From contig NZ_CP033896.1 in assembly GCF_003813965.1 (NCBI RefSeq), positions 1,240,001-1,304,000 of the forward strand: 64,000 nt of DNA, in the 5' to 3' direction. The stretch comes from Corynebacterium choanae. GTDB lineage: Bacteria > Actinomycetota > Actinomycetes > Mycobacteriales > Mycobacteriaceae. The translations under genes and the position numbers were made by a program. The notes under the pieces were generated by a model, which made no database searches, was not told the DNA's origin, and worked only from the letters and a program-made list of their open reading frames with translations. The number at the start of each line of letters is the position of its first letter. Positions within the stretch are counted from its first letter, which is position 1. Below are positions 29,342-37,672 of this stretch, in pieces.

Positions 29342-30055
29342 ATGACCACACCTCCACACCTACTCGCCACCATCGACCCCACCTGGGTAACCGCACTTGC
29401 CCCAGTAGCCGACCAACTCGCCACCATCGAAACCACCCTCGCCACCCGCCGCGCCGCCGGAGAAATCATCCTGCCGGCACCACACCACACCCTGCGCGCC
29501 CTGACCCACCCGATACACCACACCCGAGTACTCATCGTCGGGCAAGACCCCTATCCCACCCCCGGACATCCCATCGGCTGGTCGTTCGCCGTCGACCGAA
29601 CAGTACAACCCCTGCCTAAATCACTCGCCAACATCTACACCGAACTGCACAGCGACCTCCACATCACCCCACCACACCACGGCGACCTCACCGCCTGGGT
29701 CGACCAAGGCGTCATGCTGCTCAACAGAGTACTCACCGTCACCGCCGGCGCAGCTGGCAGCCACCAAAACCTAGGCTGGCAAACCATCACCAACCACATC
29801 ATCGACACCCTCGTCGCCCGACACCAGCCACTCGTCGCCATCCTGTGGGGCAAACAAGCCCAAACACTAACCCACCGACTCGGCGACACCCCCTTAGTCA
29901 CCAGCGCCCACCCATCACCCCTGTCGGCATACCGAGGATTCTTCGGCAGCAAACCATTTAGCACCACCAACACCCTGCTCACCCAACAAGGAGCCGACCC
30001 CATCGACTGGCAACTACCCGACTACACCGAGCCAAACAACCCAACCCTCTGGTAA
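29342..30055 (+). CDS. ung: Uracil-DNA glycosylase
   Basis: Removes uracil from DNA to start base-excision repair. 237 residues, family 1. Motif A is GQDPYPTPG with the catalytic Asp and motif B is HPSPLSAYRGF with the catalytic His. It directly follows thiL in an operon and shares its strongly C-ending codon use. Confidence 0.96.
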   Translation: MTTPPHLLATIDPTWVTALAPVADQLATIETTLATRRAAGEIILPAPHHTLRALTHPIHHTRVLIVGQDPYPTPGHPIGWSFAVDRTVQPLPKSLANIYTELHSDLHITPPHHGDLTAWVDQGVMLLNRVLTVTAGAAGSHQNLGWQTITNHIIDTLVARHQPLVAILWGKQAQTLTHRLGDTPLVTSAHPSPLSAYRGFFGSKPFSTTNTLLTQQGADPIDWQLPDYTEPNNPTLW

Positions 30056-30077
30056 CACCCCGCAGACACCGCAAAAC

Positions 30078-30104
30078 CACAACAATCACAACAGTCACAA
30101 CGTG
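30078..30104 (+). repeat. Three 9-base direct repeats upstream of the DAK2-type gene
   Basis: CACAACAAT, CACAACAGT and CACAACGTG follow without gaps, about 60-85 bases before the predicted start of the next transcript. They could be a binding site for a regulator. Confidence 0.5.
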
Positions 30105-30149
30105 ATAGGGAAGTAGTGTCGATAAAGATCATTACCCCACCAGCTGCAC

Positions 30150-30155
30150 TAGACT
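30150..30155 (+). promoter_or_regulatory. -10 box of a leaderless transcript
   Basis: TAGACT lies 8 bases before the ATG at 30164. No ribosome binding site precedes that ATG. Confidence 0.5.
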
Positions 30156-30163
30156 AGACGGTT

Positions 30164-32122
30164 ATGGCACAGGCGGAACTCTTCGGTTCGGACGCATACG
30201 TTCGGTGGGCGCGCTATGCCTGCACACAACTCGATGCGCGCCGGGAAGAGATCAACGCCTTGAATGTGTTTCCGGTACCGGATGCCGACACCGGATCAAA
30301 TATGGCGTTCACAATGAAAGCTGCAGTTGCCGCAATGGATCGACTGCTCGCCGAGGAGCCTCACGCGTCGATGCGGCAAATTGCCGAAACACTCGCGCAC
30401 GGTGCGGTGCGGGGTGCACGCGGTAATTCCGGAGTGGTGTTGAGCCAAATTTTAGCCTCACTTGCTGCAGCTGCTGCCCGTGCCGGCCACATCGATGGGC
30501 CGGCGATTATCGACGCACTTACTCGCGCCGAAACAATGGTGACATCGGCGATCACCGAGCCGGTAGAAGGCACAGTCATCACCGTGATTCGAGCAACTGC
30601 GCGAGCAGTTGCTGAACTCACCGACCAGCGACTTGCCACCGTCGCAGCAGTTGCCCGACAGGCCGCCCGCACCGCGTTACATCACACACCGTCCCAGCTG
30701 GAAGTATTGCGCGAAGCAGGGGTGGTCGATGCGGGCGGCCAAGGATTCGTCCTGTTACTAGAAACACTGTGCGAGATCGTCGGTCTGCATGGTCAACGAG
30801 GCACCCCCACCCAATCGGTGCCATCACCTGGGGATGATCCTCAGGCTGCTCCCACAGTCGATGACTTCTCTCGGCTATCGGATACGGTGCAAACAGCCGA
30901 ACCAGGTACAGATCAGGTTGCCGATTCGGAAGATAGCCTGCGTCCTGTGCCTTCGACACGCCCAAATTCGAGCCAGGCAGCAGCACAGCCTGAAAACAAG
31001 CCACACTCACCAACCAGACCGCACCCTGACACAACAGCCCCACTTGCCGCCGGCAGTGGGGAACAAATCGGTGCTACACCAGGTGAAACCCTTGCAATAC
31101 ACACAGACACCGAGCAGGGAACACAACGTGATGGCACCCCATTACCGCCGGCTGCCAGCGCAGAAGGGGAAGGGCACGGCACCGCCAACCCTCACCTTGA
31201 AGTCATGGGGTTTGTGACCTGCCACCAACCCCACACCCTCGACGATGTGCAGCAAGCCTTGCGGACTCTCGGCGACAGTTTAGTGATTGCACGGGCCACT
31301 GCCGCCACCGGCACAGTGCACATTCACACTCGGGAAGCTGGCCGGGTGGTAGAAACACTGACCGGGTTTGGCAGCATCAGCGACCTTCGCTTCGAGCTCT
31401 TACCCGACGGGCCGCACACCCGCCCTATTCCGCGGGCGGTGATCGCAATTGTTCCCCCCGGCCGGTTAGCAGAACTCTATCGCAGCGCCGGGGCAGTGGT
31501 GGTGCATCCGATTGATCCTGATTCACCGGTGTTTGTTGGCGGCGGCATTACCCGGCCAAGTGATACGGTTTCGGCAATTGTTGCGGCAGCCCGCACGAGT
31601 AAAGCCAAAGAGATCATTTTGCTGCCGAATGGTTTGCTGTCGAAACGGGAACTTATCTCGGCGGAATTGACCAGTCATGCTAGCGAAAAAAACTTAACCA
31701 TTTTGCCGACTGCACGGCTCGTGTCGGGGATCGCTGCCTTGGCGGTACACGACCCCAGTCAACCTATCGCCGTAGATGCTTACGCCATGGCGGAGGCGGC
31801 CGGTGCCATGACCACCGCGGTGATCACTCGGGTGTATCATGCAGACACTTGCGACTCCGGTCCGCTGCAGCCAGGTGATCTCGTTGCCACCTCAGCAGGC
31901 GCCACCATCACCATCACCCGGAATCTCACCGAAGCTATCACCGACACCTGTGACACACTGCTCAACCGCGGCGGTGAACTTGTCACGTTGCTGCTCACCG
32001 CGGAGGCACATGCGGCGGTCGATGTGGCAACCATCGGGCAGCATCTGGCTGAAGTGGGGGTAGACCTCACAGTCTATCCGGCCGACGGAATGGACCATCC
32101 GGTCGAAATCGGCGTCGAATAG
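30164..32122 (+). CDS. DAK2-domain kinase, FakA-like
   Basis: 652 residues. The N-terminal DhaL/DAK2 domain (about 8-205) contains NVFPVPDADTGSNM with Mg-binding Asp residues and GARGNSGVVLSQI. The C-terminal part (about 345-650) matches the EDD-linked region of fatty-acid kinase subunit A. Firmicute FakA works with FakB proteins to phosphorylate fatty acids; no FakB gene is here, so the substrate is open. Between the domains lies an unusual Pro/Thr/Gln/Glu-rich low-complexity insert of about 130 residues (about 212-342). In C. glutamicum the ortholog also precedes recG. Confidence 0.82.
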   Translation: MAQAELFGSDAYVRWARYACTQLDARREEINALNVFPVPDADTGSNMAFTMKAAVAAMDRLLAEEPHASMRQIAETLAHGAVRGARGNSGVVLSQILASLAAAAARAGHIDGPAIIDALTRAETMVTSAITEPVEGTVITVIRATARAVAELTDQRLATVAAVARQAARTALHHTPSQLEVLREAGVVDAGGQGFVLLLETLCEIVGLHGQRGTPTQSVPSPGDDPQAAPTVDDFSRLSDTVQTAEPGTDQVADSEDSLRPVPSTRPNSSQAAAQPENKPHSPTRPHPDTTAPLAAGSGEQIGATPGETLAIHTDTEQGTQRDGTPLPPAASAEGEGHGTANPHLEVMGFVTCHQPHTLDDVQQALRTLGDSLVIARATAATGTVHIHTREAGRVVETLTGFGSISDLRFELLPDGPHTRPIPRAVIAIVPPGRLAELYRSAGAVVVHPIDPDSPVFVGGGITRPSDTVSAIVAAARTSKAKEIILLPNGLLSKRELISAELTSHASEKNLTILPTARLVSGIAALAVHDPSQPIAVDAYAMAEAAGAMTTAVITRVYHADTCDSGPLQPGDLVATSAGATITITRNLTEAITDTCDTLLNRGGELVTLLLTAEAHAAVDVATIGQHLAEVGVDLTVYPADGMDHPVEIGVE

Positions 32123-32303
32123 TGTGCGCCTTGCGGTATCAACCGGTTCAGTCTTCCTCTGCTGCGGCAGCTGGACGCCTGAACTGGTAGGAGATCTGAC
32201 GATATAGCACACGCTCAGACCGCAGACAGCTGCGAAACCACCCCGCCTGCGGCAGGCTGCCCCGTTGCACGCAAGGCTGCACAAACACGGTGAAAGGATC
32301 GAC

Positions 32304-34433
32304 ATGCTTGGTTGGCAGGACAACACCCGGTTGGATGCATTGCTGCCGAAAAAACCAGCCCGTCGCCTCGCCGCGGCACTTGGCGGGGACACTGTCACCG
32401 ATCTTCTGCTGCACTATCCGCGAGCCTATTCCCACCACGGCTCGATGGTAGATATTGAACAAGCCCAAGAAGGTGACACAGTCACCTGTATTGGGCAGAT
32501 CACCCACGCCACCCGCACCACCACCGCCCGGGGCCAGCAACTGTTCACCATCACGGTGGCCAGCGATCACAATTCGATGAAAGCAACGTTCTTCGGGGCG
32601 AAATATCTGCCCCGCCAACTCCCTGTTGGTACCCGGGTGATGCTGTGCGGCAAGGTAAAGTTTTGGCGCGGCAGCGCCCAACTATCTCATCCAGCCTATG
32701 TGGTGATCCCCGATCCGGGCCGCAAACGCGTTGCCACCGGTGGCCTGCAACAGCTCACCGCCTATGGCGACGAAGACCATATTGAGCAGCTTCTTGCCGG
32801 GTTAGAGTATGTGGCGATCTATCCCACGAAAAAAGGCACCACCTCCTGGGAAGTGCTTGGCGCCGTCGACGCAGTCCTGCGGCAGCTTGCCCCCATCGCT
32901 GAACCCCTCGACGAGGTTCCCGCCGGAATGCTGCAGTTTGATGCTGCACTTCGCCAAATTCATCAGCCGGTAGGGGATGGTCCGCAGGCGGCGATTCGCC
33001 GCATCAAATACAACGAAGCGCTTTCTTTGGCGTTGGTGATGGCACTGCGCCGGGCGGATGCGGCCACCGACAATGCCCCTGCCATGTTCGTTGATCCTGC
33101 CAGCTCCGACTATGTGGAAACCCTGGTCGCATCGCTGCCGTTTGCACTAACCCAAGGACAGCAGCAAGTCATTGCCCAACTGCGTGCCGCATTACGCTGC
33201 ACCACCCCGATGATGCGTCTGCTGCAAGGCGATGTAGGCAGCGGAAAAACGCTCGTTGCTCTTGCCGCAATGCTGCATGCCGCTGCTGCCGGCTTCCAAA
33301 GTGTGCTCCTCGCCCCAACGGAAGTACTTGCCAGCCAACATGCCGCCACAATTGCAGAGCAGCTGGCCGCGGCAGGGCTTCGCAACGAGGTTGCTGTCAC
33401 CTTGCTCACCGGTTCGCTTGCCACCAAAGCGAAACAGCAGGCGCTTCTTGCTGCGATGACTGGCCAAGCACAAATCATTGTTGCCACCCATGCGGTGCTC
33501 AGTGACGGAGTAGTGTTCGACAATCTTGGACTTGTTGTCGTCGACGAACAACACCGCTTCGGGGTAGAGCAACGTGACCGGCTCCGGCAGCGGCGCGACG
33601 ACGGTCGCCGCCCCCATCTGCTGGTGATGACCGCCACCCCTATTCCGCGAACCATCGCCATGACGCTGTTTGGCGACTTGGATGTTTCCACATTGCATGA
33701 ACTGCCCGCTGGACGCACCCCGATTTCCACCGCCGTCGTCCCAGAGCAGCGACCTACCTGGGTGGCGCGCGCCTGGCAGCGAATCGACGAAGAAATCACC
33801 AAAGGACATCAAGCGTTTGTGGTGTGCCACAGCATCGACGGTGAAAATGGAGTGACCGCCACCGCCGAGCTGCTGCAACACACCCTGTATCCGCATCGCC
33901 GCATCGGTATTGTGCACGGCCGACTTTCGGCCGAAGAGAAAGCCGAAGTGATGGCCGCAGTCGCTGCCGGCACCATCGACATTCTGGTCGCAACCACCGT
34001 TATCGAAGTTGGCATTGACATCCCCAACGCCACCGTCATCTACATCCGCAACGCGGAACACTTCGGCGTATCGCAACTGCATCAGCTGCGCGGCCGGGTT
34101 GGCCGCGGCACTGCCGCATCGCTGTGCCTGCTGCACACCACCCAGCCTGAGGATTCACCCGCCATGGCACGACTCCAGGCGGTGGCCAGCACCGTCGATG
34201 GATTCACCCTTGCCGAACTTGATTTACAAACCCGCCGGGAAGGTGACATTTTCGGCACCGCACAATCCGGCGGCAAACGTCGAGTCACCCTCCTTGATCT
34301 TGTCGCCGACACTGCCCTGATCACCCAAGCGGTCACCGATGCCAACAAGCTTGTTGCCCGTAACCCGCAGCTTGCCGAGGAACTCATCAAAGATGTGGCC
34401 GACACGGAACGGGAATTCATCGAAAAAACGTAG
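32304..34433 (+). CDS. recG: ATP-dependent DNA helicase RecG
   Basis: Branch-migration helicase that remodels stalled forks and recombination intermediates. About 709 residues: N-terminal wedge/OB domain (TFFGAKYLPRQLPVG), then helicase motifs: Walker A GDVGSGKT, Walker B VVDEQHRFG (DEQH box), motif III MTATPIPRT, and motif VI QLRGRVGRG. ATG 32304, in GACATGCTTGGTTGG, is preceded by GAAAGGA; an earlier in-frame start at 32265 lacks such a signal. It is part of a run of housekeeping genes leading to coaD. Confidence 0.96.
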   Translation: MLGWQDNTRLDALLPKKPARRLAAALGGDTVTDLLLHYPRAYSHHGSMVDIEQAQEGDTVTCIGQITHATRTTTARGQQLFTITVASDHNSMKATFFGAKYLPRQLPVGTRVMLCGKVKFWRGSAQLSHPAYVVIPDPGRKRVATGGLQQLTAYGDEDHIEQLLAGLEYVAIYPTKKGTTSWEVLGAVDAVLRQLAPIAEPLDEVPAGMLQFDAALRQIHQPVGDGPQAAIRRIKYNEALSLALVMALRRADAATDNAPAMFVDPASSDYVETLVASLPFALTQGQQQVIAQLRAALRCTTPMMRLLQGDVGSGKTLVALAAMLHAAAAGFQSVLLAPTEVLASQHAATIAEQLAAAGLRNEVAVTLLTGSLATKAKQQALLAAMTGQAQIIVATHAVLSDGVVFDNLGLVVVDEQHRFGVEQRDRLRQRRDDGRRPHLLVMTATPIPRTIAMTLFGDLDVSTLHELPAGRTPISTAVVPEQRPTWVARAWQRIDEEITKGHQAFVVCHSIDGENGVTATAELLQHTLYPHRRIGIVHGRLSAEEKAEVMAAVAAGTIDILVATTVIEVGIDIPNATVIYIRNAEHFGVSQLHQLRGRVGRGTAASLCLLHTTQPEDSPAMARLQAVASTVDGFTLAELDLQTRREGDIFGTAQSGGKRRVTLLDLVADTALITQAVTDANKLVARNPQLAEELIKDVADTEREFIEKT

Positions 34434-34500
34434 CAACACTTCCCACCGGGGTGAGGCGGTGGAAACAGCTGAAAATGTCACAGGTCGACAAGTGATCGTT

Positions 34501-34506
34501 TACAGT
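34501..34506 (+). promoter_or_regulatory. -10 box of a leaderless transcript
   Basis: TACAGT ends 6 bases before the ATG at 34513. Confidence 0.45.
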
Positions 34507-34512
34507 TGCCCT

Positions 34513-34743
34513 ATGAACATCTGTGCCCCATTCGGCGGCATCGTGCGGTTTCATGTCGCTGCCGGTGACACTGTGGCCGCCGGTGATCCACTGGCCACCA
34601 TAGAAACAGTGAAACTCGAAGCAACAGTACCCGCCCCAGGACCTGGCATAGTCACCAGTATTCTGGTGGCCGACTATGCCGATATTGACGGCGGCGACGT
34701 GGTGATCACGGTTGACCCACATGCACCAGATACTCGCAGCTAG
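34513..34743 (+). CDS. Small stand-alone biotin/lipoyl carrier protein
   Basis: 76 residues forming a single biotinyl/lipoyl domain: N-terminal MNICAPFGGIV, then GDTVAAGDPLATIETVKLEA with the candidate modified Lys in ETVKLE, and GIVTSILVADYADIDGGD. The usual biotin motif is A/V-M-K-M; here it is V-K-L, between the biotin and lipoyl patterns, so the attached group is uncertain. Similar one-domain proteins occur beside rsmD/coaD in other Corynebacteria and as TB7.3 in mycobacteria. Start ATG 34513 has a -10 box 6 bases upstream. Confidence 0.8.
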   Translation: MNICAPFGGIVRFHVAAGDTVAAGDPLATIETVKLEATVPAPGPGIVTSILVADYADIDGGDVVITVDPHAPDTRS

Positions 34744-34847
34744 CCAACTACACCACCGGTGTATTGCCCGGCCTGCACAGTACCGTCTTCGTTGACACAA
34801 TCAGCACCTGTACCCTTTGGCTCCTGTCACCTACGGAAGAAATATCG

Positions 34848-35462
34848 ATGCCACTGACCAGAATCATCGCCGGTGAAGCACGCGGACGAAAAATACGCGT
34901 CCCCGAACACGGCACCCGCCCAACCAGCGACCGTGCCCGGGAAGGACTGTGTTCGTCGCTGAATGTGCGCTGGGGATTTGGCGGCGCACAAGTGCTCGAC
35001 TTATATGCCGGCTCCGGGGCAGTCGGCTTAGAAGCAGCCTCCCGCGGTGCCGCCTCGGTAGTCCTTGTCGAACACCAATCGCAGGCTGTTGCCACCATTC
35101 GACACAATGCGACAGTGGTTGGCCATCGCGATGTCACCATCGTGGAGGCAAACGTCACCACCTATTTGGCGACTGCCCCAGCCAACTACTTCGACATGGT
35201 GTTTGCTGACCCGCCCTACGACATGGCCCCGGAGAAAGTGAACGAAGTAGTAGCCGCCCTGGTGCCAGCCTTACAAGATGATGCCATCGTGGTTGTCGAA
35301 CGGCATCGTGACTCCCCAGAGGTCAGCTGGCCGGCCGGGTTTACTCCGACAGGGCAAAAACTCAAAAAACGCACCTTTGGCATTGCACGGATGGATATGG
35401 CGATCTTCGACCGTGACAGCATCACCCCTGCCGAAGCGGAATCGGCTGCAACCACCAACTAA
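34848..35462 (+). CDS. rsmD: 16S rRNA (guanine(966)-N(2))-methyltransferase
   Basis: About 204 residues. SAM-dependent methyltransferase fold with motif I VLDLYAGSGAVGLEAASRG and catalytic motif IV FADPPYD. The N-terminal RIIAGEARGRKI and RPTSDRAREGL are RsmD hallmarks. It modifies G966 of 16S rRNA during small-subunit assembly. GGAAGAA precedes the ATG. coaD begins 20 bases after the stop, the standard rsmD-coaD pairing. Confidence 0.95.
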   Translation: MPLTRIIAGEARGRKIRVPEHGTRPTSDRAREGLCSSLNVRWGFGGAQVLDLYAGSGAVGLEAASRGAASVVLVEHQSQAVATIRHNATVVGHRDVTIVEANVTTYLATAPANYFDMVFADPPYDMAPEKVNEVVAALVPALQDDAIVVVERHRDSPEVSWPAGFTPTGQKLKKRTFGIARMDMAIFDRDSITPAEAESAATTN

Positions 35463-35482
35463 CCCTTCAAGAGACGAAAAGA

Positions 35483-35977
35483 GTGTCCACTGTGCGTCAC
35501 GTCGTATGTCCTGGATCCTTCGACCCGTGCACCAATGGCCATATTGATATTTTTCAGCGGGCTGCAGCAACCTTCGACAAGGTTACCGTGCTGGTGAGTT
35601 TCAACTCGAAAAAAGCTGGCCTGTTTACCGCCGCGGAACGGGTAGCGCTTATTGAAGAATCCACCAGCCATATCACCAATCTCATCGTGGACACGTGGGA
35701 TGGTTTGCTTGTGGATTACACCACAAAACATGGCATTGACACGCTGGTCAAAGGGCTGCGCTCCGGGATCGACTATGAATATGAGCTCCCTATGGCGCAA
35801 ATCAACCGGCGCCTTACTGGGGTGGACACATTCTTTCTGCTCACCGATCCGAAATATGGATATATTTCCTCGTCGCTGTGTAAGGAAGTAGCCCGGCATG
35901 GTGGTGATGTTTCTAGTTTGCTGCCACCGCCAGTGATTCGCGCCCTCGAAGCGAAATTTGCTGATCTTACTTCCTAA
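35483..35977 (+). CDS. coaD: Phosphopantetheine adenylyltransferase
   Basis: Makes dephospho-CoA from 4'-phosphopantetheine and ATP. About 164 residues of the nucleotidyltransferase fold. Visible are PGSFDPCTNGHIDI with the T/HxGH motif and the C-terminal YISSSLCKEVARHGGDV. The start is GTG 35483 or GTG 35492; the second would give MRHVVCPG and sits closer to AAAAGAG. A clear terminator lies 170 bases downstream. Confidence 0.94.
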   Translation: MSTVRHVVCPGSFDPCTNGHIDIFQRAAATFDKVTVLVSFNSKKAGLFTAAERVALIEESTSHITNLIVDTWDGLLVDYTTKHGIDTLVKGLRSGIDYEYELPMAQINRRLTGVDTFFLLTDPKYGYISSSLCKEVARHGGDVSSLLPPPVIRALEAKFADLTS

Positions 35978-36324
35978 CCGCAGGAAGCAGGAATACGGCA
36001 TCTCGAGCGGGGTTGCCGGCAGCCCCAGTCGGCCACCGCTTTTCACCCACCAGCAGCACCATGCACGCGTCCTAGTGGGCATAGGATGGGGTAGTTTCTC
36101 GAAATTGCATCGAGTGCTACTACAATTCGTGGATGGGAAGGATAACGGAGGGCGGCTTGTGAACCAAGTCGTCCTCCTTTTCACCTGTTGCCGGTATCCC
36201 TGTCCCGCCAGTGCCGCGGCGCAGCCACGTCACTGTGGGTTACTAGGATTCGCACAGCCGTTGTTTTTTCCAACAGATCGGCCTGGTGTAAACCGCGTGC
36301 AGCAGGTGCATATCGTGCCGCGTT
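35978..36324. other. Intergenic region between convergent coaD and DUF368 genes
   Basis: About 347 bases. Contains the coaD terminator at 36147. Nothing else was recognised. Confidence 0.5.
36147..36181 (+). terminator. Terminator after coaD
   Basis: 13-bp stem with two G-U pairs (36147-36159 with 36165-36177), 5-base loop, then TTTT at 36178-36181. Confidence 0.8.
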
Positions 36325-37266
36325 TTAACTCTCGTGGGATTGCCGCCGAGTACTGATCCGGGCGACGAGCAGCACTGCAAGTGCACTAAGCGCAATCGCC
36401 AACCAGAGCAGCCACGATGCCGGGAACTCCGTCACTGGAATGTCCCCGGCCAGGGGAGTGGTTTGCCACGGCCACAGTGCCCGCAACGAACCTGCCATAA
36501 GCCCGGTCATAGCGGCTAAGGTCAACACACGCTGATGCGTCAACAACCACATCACCAGTCGCACAATTGTGACTAATCCGATGATCGCTCCAAGCAGAAA
36601 CCAGCCAACGCGCGGCACATTCCGATGCGCGACAGCCGTCAACATTGGGCTGTACAAACCGAGCGCCAACAGCACAAACGAACCGCTCACCCCTGGTAGA
36701 ACCAACGCACTAACTGCGAGCGCCGCCCCAATCACCAGCATCCACCAGCTGGGAGAAGAATGTGTCACACCGGTGTTCCCGGTCGCCAACCAGGCAAGCA
36801 GCGCCGCAACAGCGGTGGTGCCGAGTACTGGCCAACTGTGCCGGGCTTGCCGCGGAAGCAACGCAAATGGCACCGTCAATGAGGCAAGCACCATGCCGAA
36901 AAAGATTGCCCGCGAAAGTGCCGGATGCTCAGCCACAAAGGACTCCATCATCCCGGCAGCCACCAGCAACGTCACCACCATTCCACACACCAGTGGAAGC
37001 ACAAACCACCAGTCGAAGCGTTGCAATTGGGTGCGAACCGCGGGACGGTCACGTTTTAGCAGTGCTGCGCCAATACTTGTTGCCCGATGTGCATGGATTA
37101 GTGCCTGCTCATAGCAGCCAGTCACCAGCGCTATAGTGCCGCCTGAGACCCCTGGAACAAGTTCGGCTAACGCAATCGCGGCACCTTGCGCACTGTGTGT
37201 TATCAGCTTGGTGAAGGAAAACGAACGTGCTGTGGCGGACTTGTGCAGCATCGGGATAAGGTTCAC
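36325..37266 (-). CDS. DUF368 membrane protein, probable polyprenyl-phosphate translocase
   Basis: 313 residues with about eight hydrophobic segments. The DUF368 family signature PGVSGGT occurs near residue 39 and is repeated as PGVSGSF in the second half, giving an inverted-repeat-like layout. DUF368 proteins (PopT) were reported to return undecaprenyl phosphate, the lipid carrier for wall synthesis, across the membrane; in Corynebacterium the carrier would be decaprenyl phosphate. The role is inferred from family. Upstream on the same strand lies tRNA-Leu. Confidence 0.85.
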   Translation of the reverse strand: MNLIPMLHKSATARSFSFTKLITHSAQGAAIALAELVPGVSGGTIALVTGCYEQALIHAHRATSIGAALLKRDRPAVRTQLQRFDWWFVLPLVCGMVVTLLVAAGMMESFVAEHPALSRAIFFGMVLASLTVPFALLPRQARHSWPVLGTTAVAALLAWLATGNTGVTHSSPSWWMLVIGAALAVSALVLPGVSGSFVLLALGLYSPMLTAVAHRNVPRVGWFLLGAIIGLVTIVRLVMWLLTHQRVLTLAAMTGLMAGSLRALWPWQTTPLAGDIPVTEFPASWLLWLAIALSALAVLLVARISTRRQSHES

Positions 37267-37386
37267 GTCCTAACAGGTGGCGAAAACCGCAGGAGCAACA
37301 TGCGGGCAAAGAAAACGACGAAAGGAGAGTGCACCGGTTGCTCTCCCCAGACCCGGTGGCTGTGGAAACAAACCAGCGATGATAAC

Positions 37387-37434
37387 AACACCCCTGTTTT
37401 GTTTACCGCATCGAGTAAACAAAACAGGGGTGTT
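37387..37434 (-). terminator. Perfect 20-bp hairpin after tRNA-Leu
   Basis: Arms 37387-37406 and 37415-37434 (GTAAACAAAACAGGGGTGTT) are exact reverse complements with an 8-base loop. It lies just downstream of tRNA-Leu on the minus strand and is likely its terminator, though no long T-tract follows. Confidence 0.55.
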
Positions 37435-37440
37435 AATCGT

Positions 37441-37513
37441 GCCCCAGGTGAGACTCGAACTCACACTGGACGGGTTTTGAATCCGTTGCCTCTGCCAATT
37501 GGGCTACTGGGGC
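37441..37513 (-). tRNA. tRNA-Leu(CAA)
   Basis: 73 bases. Acceptor GCCCCAG pairs with CTGGGGC, discriminator A; D-arm GCCCAATTGGCAGAGGC; anticodon loop TTCAAAA gives CAA; T-arm GTGAG-TTCGAGT-CTCAC. The variable loop is only 5 bases (CCAGT), whereas Leu tRNAs normally have a long variable arm. The anticodon stem has an A-C mismatch at positions 31-39. I recall similar short tRNA-Leu(CAA) genes in other Actinobacteria. Confidence 0.85.
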
Positions 37514-37658
37514 GAAGATGTGCAATTGTTGCAGCGAAATCCAGCAGATCCTACCCGCCTTGAGACGGGGGCTGCTGTTTCGTGCTAGCAACACTATAGC
37601 CCACTGGATCATGATGCGCCATTTATCCCCGCTACCGGCACAAAGCTGCCACTGCCGG

Positions 37659-37664
37659 TACACT
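37659..37664 (+). promoter_or_regulatory. -10 box of polA, leaderless type
   Basis: TACACT ends 8 bases before the polA GTG at 37673, and no ribosome binding site precedes that codon. Confidence 0.5.
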
Positions 37665-37672
37665 AGGTCAGC

